Of a DNA stretch of 64,000 bases, positions 27,235 to 37,924 are shown one piece after another. This stretch comes from an uncultured Paracoccaceae bacterium. GTDB lineage: Bacteria > Pseudomonadota > Alphaproteobacteria > Rhodobacterales > Rhodobacteraceae. A program made the position numbers and the translations under genes. The stretch is taken from positions 89,708-153,707 of the forward strand of contig CANKVU010000009.1 of assembly GCA_947487205.1 (NCBI GenBank), in the 5' to 3' direction. Under the pieces are notes generated by a model that saw only the letters and a program-made list of their open reading frames with translations, did no database searches and had not been told where the DNA came from. The number at the start of each line of letters is the position of its first letter. Position 1 is the stretch's first letter.

Positions 27235-27249
27235 CGTGGCCTCCCGCAC

Positions 27250-27291
27250 CGCGATCACAGCCCGACGGCGTGTGATCACGGACCACGCAAT
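27250..27291 (+). promoter_or_regulatory. Paired GATC-box element upstream of sucC
   Basis: CGCGATCACA (27250-27259), an 11-base gap, TGTGATCACG (27271-27280), then CGCAAT (27286-27291). The layout matches the element before sdhC base for base in spacing: boxes 21 bases apart and TGTGATCAC-N6-CGCAAT. It lies about 100-140 bases before the sucC start and after the mdh terminator, so it belongs to the suc promoter region. Confidence 0.6.
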
Positions 27292-27389
27292 TGTCTGTCG
27301 GGTGCGCGGATCCGCGCGGGTTTGCGTTGGCACCGCCGCCCGCGCGTGGCACAAGCCTCTGAAAATGGTCCAGCCGCGGAGTTTTTCGG

Positions 27390-28583
27390 ATGAACATCCA
27401 CGAATACCAGGCCAAGGCGCTGCTGCGCGATTACGGTGCCCCCGTCTCGGATGGCCGCGTCGTCACCCGCGCCGAGGAGGCCAAGACGGCGGCCGGTGAA
27501 CTCGACGGACCGCTCTGGGTCGTGAAGGCGCAGATCCATGCCGGCGGACGCGGCAAGGGCTCGTTCAAGGAGGCCGATGCCGGCGAGAAGGGCGGCGTGC
27601 GCCTGGCCAAGTCCGTCGAGGAGGCCGCCGACGAGGCCCGCCGGATGCTGGGCCGCACGCTCGTGACTCACCAGACGGGCGAGGCCGGCAAGCAGGTCAA
27701 CCGCATCTATTTCGAGGACGGCTCGGACATCGCGCGCGAACTCTACCTCGCGCTGCTCGTGGACCGGCAATCGAGCCGCATCTCCTTCGTGTGTTCCACC
27801 GAGGGCGGCATGGACATCGAGGAGGTCGCCGCCTCCACCCCCGACAAGATCCTGAGCTTCACCGTCGATCCGGCCACGGGCTACATGCCCTATCACGGCC
27901 GCCGCGTCGCCTTCGCCCTGGGGCTCGAGGGCCCGGCGATGAAGCAATGCGTCAAGCTGATGGGCATCCTCTACCAGGCCTTCGTCGAGAAGGACATGGA
28001 ACAGCTGGAGATCAACCCGCTGATCGTCACCGAGAAGGGCGAGTTGAAGGTGCTCGACGCCAAGGTGGGCTTCGACGGCAACGCGCTCTACCGCCATCAG
28101 GACATCGCCAGCCTCCGCGACGAGACCGAGGAGGATTCCAAGGAATTGCAGGCCTCCAAATACGACCTGAACTACATCGCCCTCGACGGCGAGATCGGCT
28201 GCATGGTCAACGGCGCGGGCCTCGCCATGGCGACGATGGACATCATCAAGCTGAAGGGGGCCGAGCCCGCCAACTTCCTCGACGTGGGCGGCGGCGCCAC
28301 CAAGGAGAAGGTCACCGAGGCGTTCAAGATCATCACCTCGGACAAGAACGTGAAGGGCATCCTCGTCAACATCTTCGGCGGCATCATGCGCTGCGACGTG
28401 ATCGCCGAGGGCGTCGTGGCCGCCGTCAAGGAGGTCGGCCTCGAAGTGCCGCTCGTCGTCCGGCTCGAGGGCACGAATGTCGAGAAGGGCAAGGAGATCA
28501 TCGAGAGCTCCGAGCTCAACGTGATCGCGGCCGACGATCTGTCCGACGCGGCCGAGAAGATCGTGAAGGCGGTGAAGGGGTGA
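27390..28583 (+). CDS. sucC: Succinyl-CoA synthetase (ADP-forming) beta subunit
   Basis: This 397-residue ATP-grasp subunit couples succinyl-CoA cleavage to nucleotide phosphorylation. The N-terminus [19 protein letters not shown], the nucleotide site [32 protein letters not shown] and the C-terminal [19 protein letters not shown] are all intact. It opens a long operon, but its alpha-subunit gene sucD is not adjacent: a pyruvyl transferase gene and a small membrane gene lie between, 1.6 kb in all. Confidence 0.96.
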   Translation: MNIHEYQAKALLRDYGAPVSDGRVVTRAEEAKTAAGELDGPLWVVKAQIHAGGRGKGSFKEADAGEKGGVRLAKSVEEAADEARRMLGRTLVTHQTGEAGKQVNRIYFEDGSDIARELYLALLVDRQSSRISFVCSTEGGMDIEEVAASTPDKILSFTVDPATGYMPYHGRRVAFALGLEGPAMKQCVKLMGILYQAFVEKDMEQLEINPLIVTEKGELKVLDAKVGFDGNALYRHQDIASLRDETEEDSKELQASKYDLNYIALDGEIGCMVNGAGLAMATMDIIKLKGAEPANFLDVGGGATKEKVTEAFKIITSDKNVKGILVNIFGGIMRCDVIAEGVVAAVKEVGLEVPLVVRLEGTNVEKGKEIIESSELNVIAADDLSDAAEKIVKAVKG

Positions 28584-28689
28584 GATCCGCCGCCGATACC
28601 GGGCCGGGACAGGGCCGCGCGCATCCGGTGCCGCGCGGTCGCGGGCGTGCTCGCCCGCGCCGGCACGCGGCCCCGGTTCGGGGCGGCCG

Positions 28690-29706
28690 GTGACGCTTGC
28701 CGACGACATGATCGGCGGTCAGCGGACCGTCTACGAGACGCGCGTCGGCGCGCATGTCGAACCCGGCGCGCCCTATGCGCTGGCCGACTTTCCCGATCAC
28801 CGCAACCTCGGCGACAGCGCGATCTATGCCGGGCAGATGCGCTTCTTCGACGAGGTCGCCCGGACGCGGCCCGATTACGTCTGCTCCTGGGCGACATACC
28901 GCAAGGACGTGGCCCGGTTCTGCCCCGAAGGGACGATCTTCCTCCACGGGGGCGGCAATTTCGGGGACATCTGGCCGATGCACCAGAAGTTGCGGCTCGA
29001 CATCATCGAGCGCCATGCGGGGCGCAAGATCGTGCAGCTGCCGCAATCGATCCATTTCGACGACCCGGCCCTGATCAGCCGCACGGCGCGCGCGATCGGG
29101 CGCGCCACGGACTTCACGCTGTTCGTGCGCGACCAGCACAGCTTCGATTTCGCGCGGAGGCATTTCGACTGCGCCGTCGAGCTGGCCCCCGACGGGGCCT
29201 ACAACCTGCAGGAGCACAAGCCCGCCCCGGCCGAAGAGGACGTGCGGGTCCTGCTCCGGACGGACAAGGAGCTGGGGCGCGAGGACCTGCGCGCCGCGGC
29301 CGCCGAGCTCGGCCCGCCCTGCGACTGGCCGCGCGAGGGACGGTGGCGCCGGCCCGTCGTCGCCCGCCTCGTCGAACGCTACGCCGCGCCCCGGATGCGC
29401 GGCTCCCGGTCGATCATGCGCCACCGAGAGCGGCTTTTCCGCACCCTGTCCGAGGCGCGTCTGGCGACGGCCTTCGACCTTCTGTCGCGGGGGCGCGTGA
29501 TCGTCAGCGACCGGCTCCATGCCCACATCCTGAGCTCGATCCTGCGCCGTCCCCATGTCTGCCTGAACAACAGCTACGACAAGACGGCCCGCTACATCGA
29601 CACCTGGGGCGACGACGGGCTCGCCCGCACCGTCGCCTCCGTCGAGGACCTGCGCCGCCAGGTCGCGGATCTCGGCGGGGCCGGCCGGGGCGGGCGGACG
29701 GCATGA
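28690..29706 (+). CDS. Polysaccharide pyruvyl transferase-family protein
   Basis: A 338-residue protein of the EpsO/ExoV/CsaB-like pyruvyl transferase family. Recognisable blocks are [36 protein letters not shown], the conserved LPQSIHF and, near the C-terminus, [20 protein letters not shown] with the conserved H and later NNSYDK. Such enzymes add pyruvate ketals to exopolysaccharide or cell-wall sugars. The GTG at 28690 gives a sensible N-terminus. Its place between sucC and sucD is unexpected for a polysaccharide enzyme and may be an insertion into the operon. Confidence 0.8.
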   Translation: MTLADDMIGGQRTVYETRVGAHVEPGAPYALADFPDHRNLGDSAIYAGQMRFFDEVARTRPDYVCSWATYRKDVARFCPEGTIFLHGGGNFGDIWPMHQKLRLDIIERHAGRKIVQLPQSIHFDDPALISRTARAIGRATDFTLFVRDQHSFDFARRHFDCAVELAPDGAYNLQEHKPAPAEEDVRVLLRTDKELGREDLRAAAAELGPPCDWPREGRWRRPVVARLVERYAAPRMRGSRSIMRHRERLFRTLSEARLATAFDLLSRGRVIVSDRLHAHILSSILRRPHVCLNNSYDKTARYIDTWGDDGLARTVASVEDLRRQVADLGGAGRGGRTA

Positions 29707-29878
29707 CGCCGCGCGGGACGCCTCGAAGGGGGGAGCGCCCCCCGGGCCGCCCGCGCCCGCCGGGGGGAGCCGCCGCCGCGCCGCCGCGCGGGGCCCCCAC
29801 CCCCGGCCCGGCCGCGATCCGACCCGCCCCGGTCAGGGCGGCGCGGCCCTCACCCCCCGATGCCCAAGGAGCCACGGC

Positions 29879-30175
29879 ATGACCCGACCCGCCACCGACG
29901 CCGCCCCGCTGATCATCGGCGCCGCCCTCATCGGAGGGGGCCTGCTGCTGCGGCAATGGCAGCCCGCCCTCCTGTCGCTCCCCGAGCGCCCCGTGGGGCC
30001 CCGTCGCGACCGCGGCGCGCGGCGCGTGGCCCGCCAGGCCCGGGACGGCATCGCCCGGTTCCTGCCGGGCAACCTCACCGGCTCCATCGGCCGGACGCTT
30101 CTCATCATGGGCGCGGGGCTGATCCTCGTCCGCCTGTTCGACGCGGTCGTGGAGGATGGCGAAGAGCTGTTCTGA
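29879..30175 (+). CDS. Small two-helix membrane protein upstream of sucD
   Basis: A 98-residue protein of unrecognised family. Two hydrophobic segments (APLIIGAALIGGGLLL and SIGRTLLIMGAGLILVRLF) flank a basic cytoplasmic-type stretch (RRDRGARRVARQARDG). The acidic C-terminus ends DGEELF. It begins 172 bases after the pyruvyl transferase gene and ends 33 bases before sucD, on the same strand. The start ATG follows CCAAGGAG. No function can be assigned. Confidence 0.65.
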   Translation: MTRPATDAAPLIIGAALIGGGLLLRQWQPALLSLPERPVGPRRDRGARRVARQARDGIARFLPGNLTGSIGRTLLIMGAGLILVRLFDAVVEDGEELF

Positions 30176-30208
30176 CGACCCCCATTTGCCAGACCGAAGG
30201 AGCCATGG

Positions 30209-31090
30209 ATGGCCATTCTCGTCGACAAGGACACACGCGTGATCTGCCAGGGCTTCACCGGCAGCCAGGGAACGTTCCACTCCGAACAGGCGATCGCCTA
30301 CGGGACGCAGATGGTGGGCGGCGTGACGCCCGGCAAGGGCGGCCAGACGCACCTTGACCTGCCCGTGTTCGACAGCTGCCACGCCGCGGTGGAGAAGACC
30401 GGCGCCAATGCCTCGGTCATCTACGTGCCGCCGCCCTTCGCCGCCGATTCGATCCTCGAGGCGATCGACGCCGAGATCCCGCTCGTCGTCTGCATCACCG
30501 AAGGGATCCCGGTCCTCGACATGATGAAGGTCAAGCGCGCGCTCGACGGGTCGAAGACCACGCTCATCGGCCCGAACTGCCCCGGCGTCATCACGCCCGA
30601 TGCCTGCAAGATCGGCATCATGCCCGGCCACATCCACAAGCGCGGCAAGGTCGGCGTGGTCTCCCGCTCGGGCACGCTCACCTACGAGGCGGTGAAGCAG
30701 ACCACGGACGTGGGGCTGGGACAATCCACCTGCGTCGGGATCGGCGGCGACCCGATCAAGGGCACCGAGCATATCGACGTGCTGGAGATGTTCCTGGCCG
30801 ACGAGGAGACCCAGGCGATCATCATGATCGGCGAGATCGGCGGCCAGGCCGAGGAGGACGCGGCGCAGTTCCTCGCCGACGAGCGCAAGGCCGGCCGGTG
30901 GAAGCCCACGGCGGGCTTCATCGCGGGACGCACCGCGCCTCCGGGCCGGCGCATGGGCCATGCGGGCGCGATCGTCGCCGGCGGCAAGGGCGGCGCCGAC
31001 GACAAGATCGCCGCCATGGAAGAAGCCGGCATCACCGTCGCCGACAGCCCCGCGGGGCTGGGCGAGGCGGTGCTGAAGGCGATCGGCTGA
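30209..31090 (+). CDS. sucD: Succinyl-CoA synthetase alpha subunit
   Basis: This 293-residue subunit carries the CoA-binding Rossmann domain and the phosphorylated histidine. The CoA site is [19 protein letters not shown] at the N-terminus, the middle has [10 protein letters not shown], and the active-site histidine lies in [19 protein letters not shown]. An AAGGAG sequence precedes the ATG. It pairs with SucC encoded 1.6 kb upstream in the same orientation. Confidence 0.96.
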   Translation: MAILVDKDTRVICQGFTGSQGTFHSEQAIAYGTQMVGGVTPGKGGQTHLDLPVFDSCHAAVEKTGANASVIYVPPPFAADSILEAIDAEIPLVVCITEGIPVLDMMKVKRALDGSKTTLIGPNCPGVITPDACKIGIMPGHIHKRGKVGVVSRSGTLTYEAVKQTTDVGLGQSTCVGIGGDPIKGTEHIDVLEMFLADEETQAIIMIGEIGGQAEEDAAQFLADERKAGRWKPTAGFIAGRTAPPGRRMGHAGAIVAGGKGGADDKIAAMEEAGITVADSPAGLGEAVLKAIG

Positions 31091-31203
31091 TACCACCCCG
31101 GGCCGGCCCTGCGCCGGCCCCCTGTTCCTGGCGGGGCGATGGACGCAACGGACGACACCGAGGGACGAGGGAGGCCGGGGCGACATCCCCGGGCGGGGCG
31201 GCG

Positions 31204-31728
31204 ATGACCTTCTCCCGCGCCGTCCGCACCTGCCTGGCGCGCTACGCGACCTTTCGCGGGCGGGCCAGCCGCGCGGAATACTGGTGGTTCGTCCTGTTCG
31301 TCCTCCTGGGCAGCGTCGCGACATCGCTGGTCGACCAGGTGCTCTTCGGCCTGCCCGCGGTCGATCCCGTCGATCCGGCCAGCCACCCGACCGGGCCGGT
31401 CGAGGGACTGTTCGGCCTTGCCATGCTGATCCCGCTGCTGTCCGCCGGCTGGCGGCGGATGCACGATACCGGGCGCTCGGGGATCCTGCTCTTCTATCCG
31501 GTGATCGTGATGATCGGGATCTCCACCTTCGCCGGCCTGATGGGCGGCTTCGCGCCGCTGCTCGACGGGAATTTCGGCGCGCTGTTCGCGGGCGGCGCCG
31601 GCCTCGTGATCGCGTTGGCGCTATTCGTGCTTTTCCTTTCCCCGCTCGTGGTTATCTGGTGGCTGGCCAGCCCCTCCGAGCCCGGGCCGAACACCCACGG
31701 TCCCAACCCCCATGAGGTGACATCATGA
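31204..31728 (+). CDS. DUF805 membrane protein
   Basis: A 174-residue integral membrane protein with four hydrophobic segments. The N-terminal RYATFRGRASRAEYWWFVLF and the loop WRRMHDTGRSGILLFYPVI are the DUF805 hallmarks. Function unknown. Its stop overlaps the sucA start as ATGA, so translation is coupled to the 2-oxoglutarate dehydrogenase gene. I recall DUF805 genes at this position in related genomes. Confidence 0.85.
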   Translation: MTFSRAVRTCLARYATFRGRASRAEYWWFVLFVLLGSVATSLVDQVLFGLPAVDPVDPASHPTGPVEGLFGLAMLIPLLSAGWRRMHDTGRSGILLFYPVIVMIGISTFAGLMGGFAPLLDGNFGALFAGGAGLVIALALFVLFLSPLVVIWWLASPSEPGPNTHGPNPHEVTS

Positions 31729-34685
31729 CCGATCAGTCCCGCAACGACGTGTTCCGCGCCTCGAGCTTCATGGGCGGGCAGAACGCGGCCTATCTCGAAC
31801 AGCTCCATGCCCGCTACGCCGAGGACCCGGAGGCGGTGGAACAGAGCTGGCGCGACTTCTTCGAGCAGCTCGAGGGCGAGGGCGATCCGAAGGCCGAGGC
31901 CGCCGGCCCGTCCTGGGCGCGCAAGGACTGGCCGCCGCAGCCCAACGACGAGCTGACCGCCGCGCTCGACGGGCAATGGCCCGCCGGGCCGGAGGCCGAC
32001 GGGGGGCAGATCGCGCAGAAGATCACCGACAAGGCCGCGGCCTCCGGCAAGGCCGCCATCACCGAGCAGATCCGCCACGCGGTGCTCGATTCTGTGCGCG
32101 CGCTGATGCTGATCCGGGCCTACCGGATCCGCGGCCACCTCAATGCCGACCTGGACCCGCTGGGCCTGCGCGAGAAGAGCTACCAGGCGGAGCTGGACTA
32201 CAAGTCCTACGGCTTCGACGAGAGCGACCTCGATCGCAAGATCTTCATCGACAACGTCCTGGGGCTGGAGGTCGCCTCCCTGCGGGAGATCCTGGACCTG
32301 GTGAAGCGCACCTATTGCGGCACCTTCGCGCTCCAGTACATGCATATCTCCGACCCCGAACAGGCCGCCTGGCTGAAGGAGCGGATCGAGGGCTACGGCA
32401 AGGAGGTGAAGTTCACCGAGCAGGGCCGGCGCGCGATCCTCAACAAGCTGGTGGAGGCGGAGGGGTTCGAGAAGTTCCTCCATGTCAAGTACATGGGCAC
32501 GAAGCGTTTCGGCCTCGACGGTGGCGAGGCGCTGATCCCCGCGATGGAGCAGATCATCAAGCGCGGCGGCGCGCTCGGCGTGAAGGACATCGTCATCGGC
32601 ATGCCCCACCGCGGCCGACTGTCGATCCTGGCCAACGTGATGGGCAAGCCCTATCGGGCGATCTTCCACGAATTCCAGGGCGGCAGCTTCAAGCCCGACG
32701 ACGTGGAAGGCTCGGGCGACGTGAAATATCACCTCGGCGCCTCCTCCGACCGGGAGTTCGACGGCAACAACGTCCACCTGTCGCTGACCGCGAACCCCTC
32801 GCACCTGGAGGCCGTGAACCCGGTCGTGCTCGGCAAGGCGCGCGCCAAGCAGGACCAGCTCGGCGACACCGACCGCGACGAGGTGCTGCCCATCCTGCTG
32901 CACGGCGACGCGGCCTTCGCCGGCCAGGGCGTGGTGGCCGAATGCTTCCAGCTGTCGGGCATCCGCGGCCACCGCACGGGCGGCACGATCCACATCGTCG
33001 TCAACAACCAGATCGGCTTCACCACGACGCCGGCCTTCTCGCGCACCTCGCCCTATCCGACCGACATCGCGCTGACGGTCGAGGCGCCGATCTTCCACGT
33101 CAACGGCGACGATCCGGAGGCGGTCGTCCATGCCGCCAAGGTCGCCACCGAGTTCCGGCAGAAGTTCCGCAAGGACGTGGTCATCGACATGATCTGCTAC
33201 CGGCGGTTCGGGCATAACGAGGGCGACGAGCCCATGTTCACGAACCCGGCCATGTACAAGGTCATCAAGCAGAAGAAGACCACGCTCAGCGTCTATTCCG
33301 AGCGGCTCTCGAAGGAGGGGCTGATCCCCGAGGGCGAGATCGAGGACGCCAAGTCCGAGTTCCAGAACCGCCTGAGCGAGGAGTTCGACGCCGGCAAGGA
33401 TTACAAGCCCAACAAGGCCGACTGGCTGGACGGACGCTGGGCGCATCTCAACCGCCAGGGCGACAAGTACCAACGCGGCAAGACGGCGATCGAGAAGCAG
33501 ACCTTCGAGGAGATCGGGACGGCGCTGACCACCGCGCCCGAGGGCTTCAACCTGCACCGCACCGTGGGCCGCCTGCTCGACGCCAAGAAGCAGATGTTCG
33601 AGACCGGCGAAGGGTTCGACTGGGCCACGGCCGAGGCGGTGGCCTTCGGCTCGCTCCTGCTCGAAGGTTACCCGGTGCGCCTGTCGGGGCAGGATTCGGG
33701 CCGCGGCACCTTCTCCCAGCGCCATTCCGCGATCGTCGACCAGGAATCGGAGCAGCGATACTATCCGCTGAACCACATCCGCGACGGGCAGAGCCAGTAC
33801 GAGGTCATCGACTCGATGCTGTCGGAATACGCGGTGCTGGGCTTCGAATACGGCTATTCCCTGTCCGAGCCCAACGCGCTGACGCTGTGGGAGGCGCAGT
33901 TCGGCGACTTCGCCAATGGCGGACAGATCGTCTTCGACCAGTTCATCAGCTCGGGCGAATCGAAGTGGCTACGGATGTCGGGCCTCGTCTGCCTGCTGCC
34001 CCATGGCTACGAGGGCCAGGGGCCGGAGCATTCCTCGGCCCGGCTGGAACGCTTCCTGCAGCAATGCGGTCAGGACAACTGGATCGTGGCGAACTGCACC
34101 ACGCCCGCCAACTATTTCCACATCCTGCGCCGGCAGCTGCACCGCTCGTTCCGCAAGCCGCTGATCCTCATGACGCCGAAATCGCTCCTGCGCCACAAGC
34201 TCGCCGTCTCGAAGGCCGAACACTTCCTGGACGGATCGTCGTTCCACCGGGTGCTGTGGGACGACGCCGAGATGGGCCAGTCGGACCTGGAGCTGAAGCC
34301 CGACGAGGAGATCAAGCGCGTCGTCCTGTGCTCGGGCAAGGTCTATTACGACCTTCTGGAGCAGCGCGACGCCGAGGGGCTCGACGACGTCTACCTCATG
34401 CGGCTGGAGCAGTTCTATCCGTTCCCGGCCCATTCGATGGTCAAGGAACTGCAGCGCTTCAAGCAGGCGAAGATGATCTGGTGCCAGGAAGAGCCCAAGA
34501 ACCAGGGCGCCTGGACCTTCGTTGAACCCAACATCGAATGGGTCCTGACCCGGATCAAGGCCGACCACACCCGCCCCGAGTTCAAGGGGCGGCCGGCCAT
34601 GGCCTCCCCGGCCACGGGGCTGGCCTCGACGCACAAGGCACAACAGGCGGCGCTGGTGAACGCGGCGCTGGGAATCGAAGGATAA
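31725..34685 (+). CDS. sucA: 2-oxoglutarate dehydrogenase E1 component
   Basis: The 986-residue thiamine-diphosphate-dependent decarboxylase of the 2-oxoglutarate dehydrogenase complex. The N-terminal E2-binding segment [20 protein letters not shown], the active-site histidines in [41 protein letters not shown] (ThDP/Mg region) and [14 protein letters not shown] are all recognisable. It forms the complex with sucB five bases downstream and lpd further along. Confidence 0.96.
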   Translation: MTDQSRNDVFRASSFMGGQNAAYLEQLHARYAEDPEAVEQSWRDFFEQLEGEGDPKAEAAGPSWARKDWPPQPNDELTAALDGQWPAGPEADGGQIAQKITDKAAASGKAAITEQIRHAVLDSVRALMLIRAYRIRGHLNADLDPLGLREKSYQAELDYKSYGFDESDLDRKIFIDNVLGLEVASLREILDLVKRTYCGTFALQYMHISDPEQAAWLKERIEGYGKEVKFTEQGRRAILNKLVEAEGFEKFLHVKYMGTKRFGLDGGEALIPAMEQIIKRGGALGVKDIVIGMPHRGRLSILANVMGKPYRAIFHEFQGGSFKPDDVEGSGDVKYHLGASSDREFDGNNVHLSLTANPSHLEAVNPVVLGKARAKQDQLGDTDRDEVLPILLHGDAAFAGQGVVAECFQLSGIRGHRTGGTIHIVVNNQIGFTTTPAFSRTSPYPTDIALTVEAPIFHVNGDDPEAVVHAAKVATEFRQKFRKDVVIDMICYRRFGHNEGDEPMFTNPAMYKVIKQKKTTLSVYSERLSKEGLIPEGEIEDAKSEFQNRLSEEFDAGKDYKPNKADWLDGRWAHLNRQGDKYQRGKTAIEKQTFEEIGTALTTAPEGFNLHRTVGRLLDAKKQMFETGEGFDWATAEAVAFGSLLLEGYPVRLSGQDSGRGTFSQRHSAIVDQESEQRYYPLNHIRDGQSQYEVIDSMLSEYAVLGFEYGYSLSEPNALTLWEAQFGDFANGGQIVFDQFISSGESKWLRMSGLVCLLPHGYEGQGPEHSSARLERFLQQCGQDNWIVANCTTPANYFHILRRQLHRSFRKPLILMTPKSLLRHKLAVSKAEHFLDGSSFHRVLWDDAEMGQSDLELKPDEEIKRVVLCSGKVYYDLLEQRDAEGLDDVYLMRLEQFYPFPAHSMVKELQRFKQAKMIWCQEEPKNQGAWTFVEPNIEWVLTRIKADHTRPEFKGRPAMASPATGLASTHKAQQAALVNAALGIEG

Positions 34686-34690
34686 GACCA

Positions 34691-36307
34691 ATGACCGAAG
34701 TCCGCGTCCCCACCCTGGGCGAAAGCGTCTCCGAGGCGACCATCGCCACCTGGTTCAAGAAGCCCGGCGACCGGGTCGAGGCCGACGAGATGCTCTGCGA
34801 GCTCGAGACCGACAAGGTGACGGTGGAGGTTCCCTCGCCCGCATCCGGCACGCTCGACGAGATCGTGGCGCAGGAAGGCGAGACGGTGGGCGTCGACGCG
34901 CTCCTCGCCCATATCGCCGAGGCCGGCAATGCCGGCCCGGAGACGACCCGTCCCCGCCGCGACGAGGACAAGCAGGGCGGCTATTCCGGCGCCGATACCG
35001 ACAAGGGCGACCGGAAGAGCGCGGAGAAGGCCGACGACGACGGGAAAGACGAAAAGACGAAGACCCCCGCCGACGGCGGATCGGGCGGGGAGATCGAGGT
35101 CAAGGTGCCGACCCTGGGCGAAAGCGTCTCCGAGGCAACGATCGCGACCTGGTTCAAGAAGGAAGGAGACACGGTCGAGGCCGACGAGATGCTGGCCGAA
35201 CTCGAAACCGACAAGGTGTCCGTCGAGGTTCCGGCGCCCTCCGCAGGGACGCTGTCGAAGATCCTCAAGCAGGAGGGAGAGACGGTCGAGGCCGGCGGCG
35301 TGCTCGCGATGATGTCCGAGGGCGCGGGCGGTGGCGAGGCGCCGCGATCCTCGGAGGACGAGGCGTCCTCCGAGGCGGGCTCCGAAAAGGCATCCGGCAA
35401 GGACCGCCAGGGGTCCGACGCCCCGTCGGCCAAGAAGATGATGGAGGAGAAGGGCCTTTCCGAGAGCGATGTCGAGGGCACCGGCAAGGACGGCCGCATC
35501 ATGAAGGAGGACGTGCTCAAGGCGCTGGAACAGGGCGGATCGGGCGCCAAGGCCGACGCCCCGAAATCCGAGGCGCCCAAGCGCGCCCCCTCGCCCGCAC
35601 AGGACGCCGACCGCGAGGAGCGGGTCAAGATGACCCGCCTGCGCCAGACCATCGCCAAGCGCCTGAAGGACGCGCAGAACACCGCCGCGATGCTGACCAC
35701 CTACAACGAGGTGGACATGACCGAGGTCATGGGCCTGCGGAACGAGTACAAGGAACTCTTCGAGAAGAAGCACGGCGTGCGGCTGGGCTTCATGTCCTTC
35801 TTCACCAAGGCGTGCTGCCACGCCCTGAAGGAGGTGCCCGAGGTCAATGCCGAGATCGACGGGACCGAGGTCGTCTACAAGAACTTCGTCCATATGGGCA
35901 TCGCCACGGGCACGCCGCAGGGCCTTGTCGTTCCGGTGATCCGGGACGCGGATTCGATGGGCTTCGCGGCGATCGAGAAGGCGATCAACGAGAAGGGCAA
36001 GAAGGCGCGCGACGGCAAGCTCTCCATGCAGGAGATGCAGGGCGGGACCTTCACCATCTCGAACGGCGGCGTCTACGGCTCGCTCATGTCCTCGCCGATC
36101 CTGAACCCGCCGCAATCGGGCATCCTCGGCATGCACAAGATCCAGCAGCGGCCGATGGTCGTGGACGGGCAGATCGTGGCGCGGCCGATGATGTACCTCG
36201 CGCTGAGCTACGACCACCGCATCGTCGACGGCAAGGGCGCGGTGACCTTTCTCGTGCGCGTCAAGGAGGCGCTGGAGGATCCCCGGCGCCTGCTCATGGA
36301 CCTGTGA
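34691..36307 (+). CDS. sucB: 2-oxoglutarate dehydrogenase E2 (dihydrolipoyl succinyltransferase) with two lipoyl domains
   Basis: A 538-residue E2 with two tandem lipoyl domains, each with a [24 protein letters not shown] lipoylation site (Lys42 and Lys175). An acidic, charged linker joins them. The E3/E1-binding peripheral domain follows at residues 246-280 ([17 protein letters not shown]...), then the catalytic core ending [14 protein letters not shown] with the active-site His and Asp. E. coli SucB has one lipoyl domain and about 405 residues; longer forms of about 500-510 residues occur in Rhodobacterales. The two lipoyl domains are near-identical at the DNA level over their first 60 bases, indicating a duplication or gene conversion. 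Confidence 0.94.
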   Translation: MTEVRVPTLGESVSEATIATWFKKPGDRVEADEMLCELETDKVTVEVPSPASGTLDEIVAQEGETVGVDALLAHIAEAGNAGPETTRPRRDEDKQGGYSGADTDKGDRKSAEKADDDGKDEKTKTPADGGSGGEIEVKVPTLGESVSEATIATWFKKEGDTVEADEMLAELETDKVSVEVPAPSAGTLSKILKQEGETVEAGGVLAMMSEGAGGGEAPRSSEDEASSEAGSEKASGKDRQGSDAPSAKKMMEEKGLSESDVEGTGKDGRIMKEDVLKALEQGGSGAKADAPKSEAPKRAPSPAQDADREERVKMTRLRQTIAKRLKDAQNTAAMLTTYNEVDMTEVMGLRNEYKELFEKKHGVRLGFMSFFTKACCHALKEVPEVNAEIDGTEVVYKNFVHMGIATGTPQGLVVPVIRDADSMGFAAIEKAINEKGKKARDGKLSMQEMQGGTFTISNGGVYGSLMSSPILNPPQSGILGMHKIQQRPMVVDGQIVARPMMYLALSYDHRIVDGKGAVTFLVRVKEALEDPRRLLMDL

Positions 36308-36684
36308 TGCGGCGACCGGTCTGGCTCTGGATCGTGATCGTGCTCTATGCCCTGGTCGGGCTGACGAACCTGAGGACGGCATTCCACGCCGCCCTCGGGA
36401 CCGAGGCGGGGCCGATGGCCACCGAGGCGCGGGGCGTCCTGATCGCCACGGCGGCCGCCTCGGGCGTGGCGGCCTGTCTCGCCGCGTTCTGGACGCTGAA
36501 GGGGGAGGCCCGCGCGATCGCGGCCTCGCTCGTTTTCCTCGCCTCCTTCATCGCCGTCGCGGCATGGAGCACCGCGGTCCTGAGCTTCCCCACCCGCTGG
36601 GGTTACCTCCTCTTCTGGGCGGTGCTCTTCTCCTCGATGTCGCTGTTCCTGCGCCTCGCGCGGCAACGGGGACACCTGGCATGA
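36307..36684 (+). CDS. Small four-helix membrane protein after sucB
   Basis: A 125-residue integral membrane protein starting at an ATG that overlaps the sucB stop (TGATG). It contains about four hydrophobic segments: VWLWIVIVLYALVGLTNL, GVLIATAAASGVAACLAAFW, AASLVFLASFIAVAAW and WGYLLFWAVLFSSMSLFL. No family is recognised. It also overlaps the next gene by four bases, so three products are translated in tight succession. Confidence 0.7.
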   Translation: MRRPVWLWIVIVLYALVGLTNLRTAFHAALGTEAGPMATEARGVLIATAAASGVAACLAAFWTLKGEARAIAASLVFLASFIAVAAWSTAVLSFPTRWGYLLFWAVLFSSMSLFLRLARQRGHLA

Positions 36685-36998
36685 GGCGGGGCATGGCCCT
36701 TCTGCCGCTGGCGCTGCTCGCGGCGTGCGCCGCGCCGGTCCCGCGCGACGTGTCGGTCCGGCATGTCGAATCGACGGAGACCGCGGGGGATGGCGCGCGC
36801 TGGCACATCTTCCTCTTCGATCCCTCGGAACCGCGCGACCTCGACACCCGGATCGCCCTTGCCCGCCGGGACGTGGCGCGCGAGGGGCGCTGCCGCTGGG
36901 TCGAGCGACCCCGCTCCGAGATCGTGGCGCGCACGCAGGAGCAGGGCGAGCGCTATGCCGGCACGGTCCTGGCGGCCGCGCTCCGCTGCGCGGCCTGA
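36681..36998 (+). CDS. Small putative lipoprotein
   Basis: A 105-residue protein with a lipoprotein signal, ALLPLALLAACAAPVP, predicting lipid attachment at Cys16 and an exported domain of about 90 residues (VSVRHVESTETAGDGARWHIF ... LDTRIALARRDVAREGRC). Two further cysteines (in GRCRW and ALRCAA) could form a disulfide in the periplasm. The family is not recognised. ATGA overlap with the preceding membrane gene supports expression in the suc operon. Confidence 0.7.
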   Translation: MRRGMALLPLALLAACAAPVPRDVSVRHVESTETAGDGARWHIFLFDPSEPRDLDTRIALARRDVAREGRCRWVERPRSEIVARTQEQGERYAGTVLAAALRCAA

Positions 36999-37064
36999 AA
37001 CGCTGGACAGGGGCCGGAACGCCGTGGTTCAGTGGCGCTTCTGGTATCGGGAGAGGACCGGCCC

Positions 37065-37316
37065 ATGCAACTTCTGATCCGTTTCGACGCCCATGACCGC
37101 GCCGCGTTCCGGGAGGCCTACGAATCCGCCCGGGAGGAACGGGACCAGGCGGGACTGACGCAGCTTCAGCTGTGGGAGGAGGCCGACGCGCCCGAGCGCC
37201 TGTGGGCGCTCTACGGCGTCGCCGACCGGGACCGGGCGCAGGCCTGGATGGCCAAGGCCTCGGCGCTCGCCTCGCATCTGAAAGGTCATGACGGGCACTT
37301 CCTGGCGACCGCGTGA
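37065..37316 (+). CDS. Small soluble protein, unrecognised
   Basis: An 83-residue protein starting MQLLIRFDAHDRAAFREAY, with GAGAGGA just upstream; an in-frame ATG 11 codons earlier is less likely. The order strand, helix (FREAYESAREERDQAGL), strand (TQLQLWEEAD), strand (LWALYGVAD), helix (AQAWMAKASALASHL) fits a compact ferredoxin-like alpha/beta fold, as in many small mono-oxygenase-like or YCII-like proteins. No catalytic motif can be named. Confidence 0.6.
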   Translation: MQLLIRFDAHDRAAFREAYESAREERDQAGLTQLQLWEEADAPERLWALYGVADRDRAQAWMAKASALASHLKGHDGHFLATA

Positions 37317-37483
37317 CCGCCGGGCGCCTCCGGACGCGCCGAGGGTGACGCCCGCCGCCGCATTCCCGCCGCCGCGGCGCGGGGCCGGCCGATCCATCGA
37401 TACGCCCGAGGGGCCGAGAGGCATTCCGGGCGCCCTGCCCGCCGGCCGCCCCGGCGGGATCGTCCGATGCCATGGGGAATGGG

Positions 37484-37894
37484 ATGACGCCTGAACTCTA
37501 CGTGCTGACCCTCGCGGGGCTTTTGCAGGGGCTTCAACTGATCCTCTATGCCGTGCCCGCGAACCTGGAGCTCGGCCCTGGCAAGACGATGAGCCCGCGC
37601 GATCCGCAGCGCCTCTCCGCCCCGCTGTCGGAACAGGTCTCGGTGCGGACGGGCCGCCTGTCGCGCGCCTACCAGAACCACAACGAGGCGCTGCTCCTCT
37701 TTGCGGTCGCGAGCCTGGTGATCGCCGTCACGGACCAGTCGACCTGGTTCACCGCCGCCTGCGCGCTCGTCTACCTGGCCGCGCGGATCCTGTATGTCCC
37801 CGCCTATGCGCTCGGCTGGGTGCCGGGGCGGTCGATGATCTTCGGGGCCGGCTGGGCCGCCACGCTGTTGATGCTGCTCGCCGCACTGCTATGA
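37484..37894 (+). CDS. MAPEG-family membrane protein
   Basis: A 136-residue, four-helix membrane protein of the MAPEG family (membrane-associated proteins in eicosanoid and glutathione metabolism). The conserved region RTGRLSRAYQNHNEALLLFAV is the bacterial MAPEG signature, followed by YLAARILYVPAYALGW. Bacterial members may have glutathione transferase or peroxidase activity, but the role here is unknown. ATG at 37484 is chosen over one four codons upstream because it starts the first helix cleanly. It ends 30 bases before lpd. Confidence 0.82.
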   Translation: MTPELYVLTLAGLLQGLQLILYAVPANLELGPGKTMSPRDPQRLSAPLSEQVSVRTGRLSRAYQNHNEALLLFAVASLVIAVTDQSTWFTAACALVYLAARILYVPAYALGWVPGRSMIFGAGWAATLLMLLAALL

Positions 37895-37924
37895 CCTCTC
37901 CCGTACCCTGCGAGGAGAGGCCCC

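Noticed and set aside
36681..37316. Extended starts merging the small genes after sucB
   Set aside because: The longer frames lose the lipobox or ribosome site and add shadow sequence from sucB.
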